Source: Phallusia mammillata
Taxonomy: Eukaryota > Chordata > Ascidiacea > Phlebobranchia > Ascidiidae
Reading direction: 5' to 3'
DNA: 64,000 nt
Assembly: GCA_003260075.1 (NCBI GenBank)
Contig: QLIY01000471.1
Coordinates: 5,287 to 69,286, forward strand
Below are positions 49,943 through 64,000 of this stretch, piece after piece. Position numbers and translations under genes: made by a program. Each line of letters opens with the position of its first letter. The first letter of the stretch is position 1. The notes beneath the pieces are model-generated. The model did not search any database, was not told where the DNA came from, and saw only the letters and a program-made list of their open reading frames with translations.

Positions 49943-52182
49943 TCAGTCACATCGCAGTTTCATGTTTACAGCTTTTATTGCCTCGCTGCTGCCTTTCCAC
50001 GGATGCCATACGATTTTGTCCCATGCTGTTGTGCTTTGTCCCCATGGAGCATTCAGGCTTGCGCGAAAACAGGCGTTGTACCAAAATGATCCGGAGTTAT
50101 GCCGAAACACACATTGGTCAGGGGCCCTGCGCACAAAAACAACACAAGTTTTTCATTTTTTAGGGTTTGAAAAATGTATTGAATCCAATTTTAAAATGTC
50201 ACCAAGATGACCTTTTTGTTTGTCGTGACCGCCATGTGTTAAAGTGTGCTATAAGCTGCGTTGCTACCACTCAGTAAAACCTAATAGGGTGAAACAACTT
50301 GTTTTTAACTCAATTACTCAAAAGAAAAAAAATGTTTAACGAATTTGCGAGCAGGCAGCTCAACAGCGGGCTTATTGTGGGTATAACGCATTTACAGTAA
50401 AAATAAAACTAATCAGCAGCAACAAGTTTATATTATAGATACTTATCACAGAAAAGGATATGATTGGCATAAGCCACTTAACAAATAAAACTAATGGGAA
50501 CACTGTGATGTTCTTTTGGTTTTTAATTAAGAATCGCTTCTGTATCAATATGGACGAGTTAGAAATAAAAAGAAAAAAAATTACAAATCGTTGTCACGAT
50601 CTGCAGAACTGAAAGCCATTCCATTGTGAGGTGCCATGGCATCGCCAGCAGTACCACTGTAACCGTCGACATGCAAACGGTAATTGCCAGTTTCGTCTTC
50701 AATGTAAAACAGGCTGCAAAATAAAACCATACGTATAACCTACATATCGATAAGTGTTTTGTCGGACAACAATATTGCCCGCCTTATTTGTCCATACTTT
50801 TATAGGTTGTAAAAAATGTACCTGTATTCTGCATAGGCGTAGTTATCGTTGAAGTCCCACAAGTCAACACGAAGTCTGCAACCTTTTCTATGCGTGAGCT
50901 GGTGAAGCTTATTTAGACCTGTTTAGAAAAAAAATACTTTGTTAAAAAAGTAATTGACCCCAAATGAACAAACACCAGCCTTTTGAGGGAGGCCGAAAAG
51001 GCTAGTCGCTTCCTTACACAAAAGTTACCAAATACCACTACACGATCAGTAGATTTTGCCCTTTGGAAATGTTACGTCCTTGGTTTTTACATGTTTAGCT
51101 GTAGAAACATACATACACTATTCCGTATGGTTTTTTTACCGTTAGGTACTAGCCAGAAAACTTAGACAAATTAATGAAACAACTGTGTGTTTTAATGGCA
51201 AAGAAATGTTTCGTACATACATATTAAACTCAAGATATATTTGTAGCATACCAAACCAAAACTCTCCGGACAAGTTTCCGAAGCCACTTGAAAAGTTGGC
51301 CCAGTTCAGCAAGAAGTCGGTAGATCCATCAAATCGACGTTGAAAGACCTGTAGAGCGCAATGATCAAACGTCACACCAACTACAAACTAATGTATTACC
51401 ACTAAATGCGACTTGCCGTCCATCCATTGTCGCAGAAAACTTCTTCGCCGTTTCGCAAAGTCTGACGCCCGTATACAGACGACGTCATGCAGCTGGCAGG
51501 ACGCATTAAATTGTTCAAATCTAGGAAACAACCTAATATAAAAACTATGTTCCAATACTTATCTTGTGAAGAAAACGCATTATTCATTGACCTGAAGAAG
51601 CCAACAAAAATGCATGTTAAGTTCTCAAACTTTTTTGACCGCGACCCAAATCAGAGTTTTATGAACATCTCACGACCCAAGCCTCAAACATAAAAAATGT
51701 ATTAAGACGGATGGACTGCAATTTCGAGGCCACGTCGCCGCATAGAAGTCTGTCCATATCAAAATGTCTCCAGACTTGACGAGGTCGATTCATTCGACAA
51801 CACTGCATAACGCAACACACATTGTGGCTTTGCAGCACCATGAATATTGATAGAAGTAAATCCCAAATCAAAAAAAGTTTCCTTGTACGAATACCTACTC
51901 ATCCACGCTAACTGTTACGTCTCTACGTTCAGTTACGCCAGATTAACGTGTCCTATTATTTCCCGTGCTACAACGTTACAATCGCCATGTGCGTAACAGT
52001 CAAGTTGGTGGTAATGATTGGTTCATTTTACTGTACAACGTGGTCGAGTGAGGTGACTTTTCTACTAGATTAAATAAATCCGTTTGTGTTTACTTAATGC
52101 AGAAATAGTTCGTTTGGGCAGAATTGAATCACCATAGCGTTTTTTTAAACCTGCGCGACCCATGTTTGGGGTCGCGACCCAT

Positions 52183-52256
<74 letters not shown>

Positions 52257-52565
52257 CTACACTACCAACCTCGGCAAAAACATTAAATATTTTACACTTT
52301 ATTCCAGTTTGCAGTGGTTACCTTGTAATCGACATCTGATTTCTTCCTTAAATTGTTCAAAGTTTTCAGGTTCGCCCTTGTCGCCTTTTGGACCAATCGG
52401 ACCCATCTTACCAGGCGGTCCAGCATCTCCTTTCATTCCTCTTTCGCCTCCAAGTTGTCCTGGGGTCACTGTGACGTCATTATTACAAACAGGAACTGTG
52501 ACGTAACTGCAGCTGTCTGCTTGCACTGTCGAAATTTGTAGCAGGCAAAATAATGCAAACCACAT
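49943..52565 (-). CDS. Ficolin-like secreted lectin (collagen + fibrinogen domain)
   Basis: Secreted pattern-recognition-type lectin, 288 residues in 6 exons: 52322-52565, 51417-51532, 51252-51348, 50822-50918, 50585-50713, 49943-50126. Signal peptide ([16 protein letters not shown]), a short collagen stretch of Gly-X-Y triplets ([20 protein letters not shown] onward, about residues 40-66), then a fibrinogen-related domain: [60 protein letters not shown], Ca-binding-type DRDND, and C-terminal FWYNACF...WHPWKG...MKLRC. The intron after 51417 appears to start with GC (GCAAGT), because only that junction joins DNGWT to VFQRR in frame. Ficolins act with MASP proteases in the lectin complement pathway; ligand and partners here are inferred. 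Relatively short collagen region. Confidence 0.9.
51620..52182. mobile_element. hAT-like remnant ending at a G tract
   Basis: Left end-like AAGTTCTCAAACTTTTTTG with GACCGCGACCC, and right-side GGGGTCGCGACCCAT at about 52168-52182. The right terminus is lost in the 74-base G tract. It sits in the first intron of the ficolin-like gene. Confidence 0.5.
52183..52256. repeat. 74-base G tract
   Basis: Pure G tract inside the first intron of the ficolin-like gene. It may be a filled gap. Confidence 0.9.
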
Positions 52566-52929
52566 CTTTCAGTTTAATGCAGATCGAAAATAAACGTTGA
52601 CTTGACAAGGCAGGTATTTCACTGTTTTCAAAACCAGGAAGTTTTTCACTGCTAAGGAGGAAAAACAAGGTTTGAGACAAACTGTGTAAGGCGCTTATAA
52701 ATAAACCTTGGAGGTTAATTTTTTTTATGACTGGAGGCACTTTCACAAACAGGTCTTTTAAATGGCAAGTGACAATTTAACTTTTTTGTAACAACCCAAT
52801 CAAAAATGTCAATCAAGTGCGCTGGCGCATTGACGCAACCTTTGACAAGTTCAAGTATTTTTGTACGTCATTGCACAAATGCTACTTTGGCAATTGACTT
52901 TTGTGATGACTGAAGTCAAGAAATTAGAT

Positions 52930-53588
52930 CAGCGATCCTCAAACTGGTGTACGCAGTCCCTCATGGGCAGTGCTGGATTAACCATTAGGCAAAGTAGGCA
53001 CGTGCCTACAGGCCAGCCAAAAATCCAGGCCACTTTAAAAACAGTACAAATTTAGTCATGTTTTCAAAATAATTATTTTCTAAACTATAATAAGTATTTA
53101 TCTTAATAGCTCTGTGTTTTCCAGATGAATTAAAGGTTGCAAAACTCGTTAAAAAAGACGAATTATGGGGAATACTAGGAGCAAAAAGTATTTCTGCCAC
53201 CTCATGTAATTTTGGATCTTGAAACTACAAAAGCAAAAAAAATATGAGGTAAATAAGTGTCATGTAACAAAAAGTAATCATTTACCTCATTTTCAAGGCA
53301 CAAAGAAGGTGATTGTTCGTGCACAAATTCATAATTGTTTTAGTTTTGTTTGTGATGTAATAAAATATCATCGAGTTATTCCCCGACGAGGTTATCTTAC
53401 GAAACTAAACATCATTTATCGCGCATGTTGTCATGGAAATTCGTTTGCAAAACCGTTTGGTTGTTAACTCCAGTTTTTTTTCGCACATGCATCTTTAGTT
53501 TTATAAATACATTTAGCTTGGACCGAGAGTGCAAAAGAATTTTTTTGAAGGGACCGTTATGACTGACAAAAAAGTTTGAGAACCACTA
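52930..53588. mobile_element. hAT-like element, 659 bp
   Basis: Starts CAGCGATCCTCAAACTGG and ends AAAGTTTGAGAACCACTA. AATTAGAT flanks it exactly on both sides (52922-52929, 53589-53596). No transposase. Confidence 0.88.
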
Positions 53589-54673
53589 AATTAGATTACA
53601 CAATTCAAGACAAACATATTGAAATGTCCAGATTTTTTTCACGGTGTTCGAACCCAGGATGCTTTCTGCCAGTGGCGTAACGTGAAATTAAACCTTTGCC
53701 ATTATGCGTTATCGTGAACATACCCAGAACACAAATTTTGAAAAACAATAAAATACTTGAACGTTAATTTACCAGCTGATTGTTGCAGAAAAAAAAACAA
53801 TTATGCGCTTGCAATAATTATTTTTTAAATATAATTATTATATAATTTATTTTTTTGTTAAAAATTAAGCTATGTTGAGTATAGGTTTACCACATCGGAG
53901 TGGATCAAATTCGTGTAAACTCCTATAGAGTCGACTCTATATATAGCCTACCATCATATTGAAAGAAACGTCACAGATTTGTTTCCTTATAAGTTAGGTT
54001 AAAACTGTGATCAACTGTGACCGAACATTTTCTTCTCGTTTAGGATTGTTGTAATCATTTTGACAGGATATGATTGCATTTTTTTTAAAATTAACTTTAC
54101 AAGATCATCAACATTACTTATAATTTAGCGTAGCAATCCATGTTGCCTGGTATAGTCATTAATACATTAATTTAAAATTATTATAAGCCTAACTTCTGAA
54201 CAAAATCAACTATATTATTATTAGCTTAACTATTATAACGTAATGAATTTTCTTTTTTATTGGGATAATAAGCTCGACCAGAGTATAATGTTTAACATAT
54301 ATGGTCGGTTGAGTGCAGGAAATTGTTTTCATCAGAGAAAAAGGTGTTCGGGGCTCAAAAAAGGTTGAAATAGAGTAACCGCAGTACGGTAGCAATATGT
54401 CACTCTCACAATATTGTAGTAGTAATTTTTATTTACAGTGGTTTTTAATAACACAGCAATTAATATTTTTAACAACATATTTATTTGTCAAAATCAAAAT
54501 TACACCCTGATTTGGGTGTTTGGCTTTGTTTATGTTAAATTATTTATACGCTCAAATGAAAACATGTTTTGAATCCATAATAAAACACGTTTGGACTTTA
54601 AACGATGTTAAAACGTAATAACTTACATATAACGAACTTTCGAGGCGTTTTTACTTGGAGAAATCTTCTACAC

Positions 54674-54895
54674 CAGGGGTCGGCAACCTTTTTTTGTTTT
54701 TGAAACTTTATCGTGGACCAGTCTTCAAAAAACTACATATATTTAGCAATAAAAACGCCTAAATTAGTTTATCATCCCCGGGATACATTAGCAACATGTT
54801 TACTAGGATTTAACCTGAAAACTTATATATACGGCCCGGTAACGAACTCCTCGCGGACCGGTACCGGGCCGCGGACCGGCGGTTGCCGACCATAG
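54674..54895. mobile_element. hAT-like MITE, 222 bp
   Basis: Ends CAGGGGTCGGCAACC and GGTTGCCGACCATAG are inverted. TTCTACAC flanks it exactly on both sides (54666-54673, 54896-54903). GGACCGG repeats near the right end. Confidence 0.92.
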
Positions 54896-55104
54896 TTCTA
54901 CACTATTTGCGGTTTAACTAAACATTTCTAAAAAATACGTTAAATAGAATTTCAATCTTTTGAGACTGCTGCTACGGAGTTAGAACGTGCGATTTAGGCG
55001 AAAACTTTTTCGTACACCAACTTTCCTGCTGCGGTGCAAAACTATATATGCTTAACCATGTAGGTTATGCGCCAACAGAATATACATGTCGGTTTCAACA
55101 TTAA

Positions 55105-56282
55105 CTAACACTTCAGCATCAGGAACATCTTTTGACGAAACTGCTCGCTAAGATCGAGGGAATTAACAAGATCAGAAGTTATTTCCATACCAGCTGTTCT
55201 GCATTCCTTCAGTTTTTGTTCAATGTGGTTTTGAGTGCTATCAAATGATTTTAATTGACCAACAATGCATTCTAAAGTTGATTGGTAATAATTGTTTACG
55301 TCACCAACATAAACCTTGTCATCGGACGGTATGGCTTCGAAAACGTCCTTATATTTGCGCACTGGGTAACTGTATACCTTTTCGTTGTAAACTCCACTAA
55401 ATACGTGCTCCTCAAACAATTTGGTGGCATATTTCCCCATTTCGGTTTCGTTGCCCAGCGGCAAAGAACAGGGTTTAATTCAGTGGTTCCCAAACTTTTT
55501 TCTTTTAAGGCGCATTTTAGAAAAAACAAAAATTATTTCGCGCACTTTGAACATTTGAATCAAAAATATATTTGAATTTTTTATTTCAGTTTAAAGTGGC
55601 ACACCAAATTAGCTGACAAAGACACTAACGCTATACAGGTCACACTCATAGTTAAATAGCCCAGTTGAACATCTCAGAGACGTAGAGCATGTTGCGGCCT
55701 AGTGGTCTAAGCACCTGGTACTACAACTCTACTTCATTGATTTTAATTTCAATACTTTTTTGCGGCACACCTAATGACATCTCGCGGCACACCAGTGTGC
55801 CGCGGCGCATAGTTTGGGAACCACTGGTTTAATTCGTGGTAGGCACGGACACAACACTGCAAGACACCCATTCTTCTTCAGCACTCTTTGGGTGTCCAAA
55901 TAAAATTTCGGCAAATCAAACCAGTGAGCGGATGTGGCACTTAATACTAAGTCGGCAACATTGTCTGGCACCGGCATGCTTTCAGCGGACTCTTGGACAT
56001 AATACGCATGACTCAACTTGTTCTGCTTTTTGGCTTCAAGAATTTGATTAAAACTAACATCAACGCCCTTAACCTTTGGAAAAACGGCGCAAACAGGTTT
56101 GTAGCCTGGCCACATCCAACATCAACCAGCAAATCAAACTTAGATTCTTCTTGGCTTGCTTTGGTTAACTTGTTTGTTGCCTTCACATAGTCCATTACGA
56201 TGTTAATTAAGTCTTGTGAGTATCCAGGTCGGTGTTTTGCGTACAAGTCGGTAATGGCTTGAGTTTCAGAACCGCGCAACAT
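55105..56282 (-). pseudogene. Class I methyltransferase gene broken by a hAT insertion and a frameshift
   Basis: Encodes a SAM-dependent methyltransferase of the Methyltransf_11 type. Visible blocks are TQAITDLYAKHRPGYSQDLI, the SAM-binding DLLVDVGCGQATN (motif I), VKGVDVSFNQI (motif II), ADLVLSATSAHWFDLPKFY, and a C-terminal half (GKYATKLFEEHVF to the stop at 55105). Two lesions are seen. The N-terminal frame (from ATG 56282) and the middle frame differ by one base near 56073-56080, in the run CCTTTGG. A 346-bp hAT-like element (55481-55826) with its 8-bp duplication interrupts the coding sequence after LPRIKP. Without the insert, the two sides read through in one frame. The reading frame is open for a few codons above the ATG, up to an acceptor-like TTTTAAG, so an upstream exon may exist. 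The substrate is unknown. A sequencing error could explain the frameshift, but not the insertion. Confidence 0.8.
55481..55826. mobile_element. hAT-like MITE, 346 bp, inside a coding exon
   Basis: Perfect inverted ends CAGTGGTTCCCAAAC and GTTTGGGAACCACTG. GTTTAATT flanks it exactly on both sides (55473-55480, 55827-55834). GCGGCACACC repeats near the right end. Confidence 0.95.
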
Positions 56283-56330
56283 GTTCGAGCTTGAAAACTT
56301 AAAGGGTTGTCTGGGGTAAACACCTTAAAA

Positions 56331-58575
56331 TAAAAAGGTTAAATTTTACGGGGTCTAAACGATTTTGCATTAGAGGTGTACATTGAGTCACTACATATAA
56401 TTTACATCCATATACTTAACTTTCGCCTAATAAAGCTCCCACGGTATTGTTGTTTCACTAAACACTTCTGATAAAAAACACATTATATAAAACGTTTTTA
56501 AAATAACAAACTACTGAGACTATTGAATCTAAACTGAAGTATATTTTTGATTAAATCTCAGATAAAAATTAAGATTGGTTGCTACGATTTAAAACGATGG
56601 GTGCCTTTATTGTTCATGATAATTATAGGACACAACTGCTAAGCAGCTTTTATAAGCATTTTTAACCACATTTCACTGATGTCAAAAGCTGTCCTAGCCT
56701 GCTAAAAAAGGCACAAGTAACAAAAGTTGTGAACATAAAACTGTAAAAAAACGAATTACTTTCACTCTTATGCCTTTCCTATTAATATTGCTTTGCTATC
56801 TGCCATCAACCAGACTATTGGACACATAAACACAAAACCTAGCGAAAATTCAAAGGCAAAATTTAATTTAATAGTTCGTGGTAACACATTGCAAAATAAA
56901 TCGTAAAATCTTATGACAGAAGTTTTTGCACTGTCTTTTGAAGAGCTAACGGAAAATTAGATTTGAAAAAATTAAGTTCGTCCTTGTACGATTCATTTGT
57001 GCGAACGGGGGCGTTTGCTCAATTTTTGTTTAAACTTGCCACACTGTCCACCTTATGCCTTTGTTTCATCTACGAGTTTTTAGGGTTCGGGTCAGGTTTT
57101 AAAAAATATAACTTTCGGGTTCGGGTTTTGTTCCAGTTCTTGCAAATTACCTGGTCCAGAACGATTTCGGTTTTAAACCGGTTTGCATTCCCTTTTTTGT
57201 TTAATTCTCTCCACATGGCCATTTGAAACTACGAAAGCGCACCTTTTATCTTTCGATTCTGATTGTGAACTGTGTAACACCATTTTTGGCATGCCGTATA
57301 CCTGTATAACTTCAGGTGCCCAGTCCTGGTAAGCTCAGGAGCTTGGGAGGTTAAGGACGGTGTGACGCGGTTAAAACCTTGAGAATTATTAGCGAACATT
57401 AAACATATCTCTCGATCGCGCTCACTACAAAATTTGGTGCCGCTCGAGTGAAGAGAACTTTGAAGAAATTGCTTTTTAACGAGTGATAACTTCAGAAAAG
57501 TTCGAGTGATGTCAGCAAAGTTTACTACAAGAGACCAAAGGAATTAAGTTTTCTCTCCAAATTTCTGGACTGTATCTTTAAGCTAATAAGTTGTAAACAT
57601 TTTACTTTTTGCAGAAAACTATATTTTATGTGTTGTCATCAACGTGCATTTTTGTTTCTCACCATTCGGATGATATGTTTCTATTCCGTCGTACGATCAG
57701 TTGCACCACTGTACGACGTCTTTTCTTAAACGAGGTGAGCAAATATTGACGCGCTATTCTTGGCTGATTTGTTATTCGGATGCATTTTTGTTCCACGTAA
57801 ATCTTTACATATCTCATATTACGGTTACGGGAATTAGTTCAAAAAAATACCTTTAAATCTTGAAAAATAACTACTTAACTGTACTCAATGACGAACTTAA
57901 GAATGTGGTACACGGGTTTTGCTTTGGCATACAATAGACGCGGAGCAGACAACACAACTACCGCTACGTCAAGGGTGGTGCTGCATGCGCGAGTCACAGC
58001 ACCCGGTCTCCTATTTCTCCCGGCATGCAGCTTTTCCAAGTGTGCATGCGCACAACTGCATAACGTCATGAAACTGTGTGCTGTAAAGCCAAATACCCTG
58101 GTGAAGCCCCATCATAGATAACTTAATGGTCCAAAAAATTGCCGATGCAGGCGGAAATTTTACTTATTACGTTCTGCTCAACCATAAAAAAGTATTGTAA
58201 TGAAAGTTATTTGCAAAATTGTAGTAGAAATATAGTAAAAACAAATCTTGGGCGTACTGCAGCCCCGCAGCACAAGCCGCCCCTGAACGCAACTAAATCT
58301 TCGTGTAACTTTATACCGAAATTTTTCATTGAAATTTGCTTGACTTTTTCCTTTTTTTTCTATTTTACGTAAGTGGCCATAAATCCAACTAAAATTATTT
58401 CAATCAACACGATTTACTTTATTTCAGCCTAAAACATGAAAGGAAAAAAAAACACGATAGCAACACTAAAACACGATAAACAACCACACCTGACAATAAG
58501 ACAAAAAGTTCTTCAACGCCTTAGGTAAAACCACGTTTACATAAAATCCCTTTTGAGAGCAAGCAAACTAGTGAA
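56331..58575. other. Intergenic region, no gene seen
   Basis: AT-rich. ORFs of up to 87 codons lack recognisable domains. TTTATT at about 58419 reads AATAAA on the minus strand and could be the poly(A) signal of the IQ-motif gene. Confidence 0.55.
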
Positions 58576-63859
<5,284 letters not shown>

Positions 63860-64000
63860 TACAATAATGGCAAAACATTGAAGGTAAAACTCTAATTTTT
63901 TTTATTTATGCAAAAACATTTGCGTCATAAGGTTAGGGCTGAGGACATTTAATGACTGATTGGAGCAAAACTTACAAATGAATAAGTTTAAATGCGTTTT

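Larger units (their letters stand above)
52566..55104. other. Intergenic region upstream of the ficolin-like gene
   Basis: Contains two hAT-like elements (listed) and otherwise AT-rich sequence without a convincing ORF. Within 52975-53020 is the phrase GGATTAACCATTAGGCAAAG followed by TAGGCACGTGCCTA, which looks like a transposon end but is not resolved. Confidence 0.6.

Overview
The window is nuclear DNA from an animal. It is AT-rich, its genes are cut into many short exons by GT-AG introns of a few hundred bases, and it carries many small DNA transposons. The genes (cytoplasmic dynein-2 heavy chain, patched-like transporter, Pirh2 ubiquitin ligase, eEF1-gamma, SRA1, Tec-family kinase, ficolin-like lectin) are animal genes in single-copy, pre-vertebrate-duplication form. 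My best guess is an invertebrate chordate such as an ascidian tunicate; this is inference from gene content and compactness.

Layout. 1-10.7 kb: 5' third of DYNC2H1 (minus strand, 21 exons, cut by the left edge). 12.0-19.9 kb: 18-exon patched-domain membrane protein (minus). 20-27 kb: gene-poor, with nested hAT-like elements. 27.2-28.8 kb: RCHY1 (minus), head to head with an intronless EEF1G (plus, 29.5-30.8 kb), closely followed by SRA1 (plus, 31.0-31.9 kb). 32.8-46.1 kb: complete 15-exon Tec/Btk-type tyrosine kinase (minus), with a 578-N gap in one intron. 49.9-52.6 kb: ficolin-like collagen/fibrinogen-domain secreted lectin (minus). 55.1-56.3 kb: a class I methyltransferase gene (minus) broken by a hAT insertion and a frameshift. 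58.6-63.9 kb: an IQ-motif protein with a long acidic N-terminal exon (minus, running off the right edge). The genes do not form one pathway; this is an ordinary gene-dense stretch.

Two background patterns dominate the non-coding DNA. First, at least fifteen small non-autonomous hAT-like elements have clear inverted ends and 8-bp target duplications, and a separate family of long fold-back elements is present. Second, about two dozen G runs of about 10 bases (four of them 43-98 bases) sit at places where the sequence before the run is often repeated directly after it. I read these as failed contig joins (two-colour-sequencing poly-G tails plus unmerged overlaps), not biology. They truncate or duplicate pieces of real exons, mainly in DYNC2H1.
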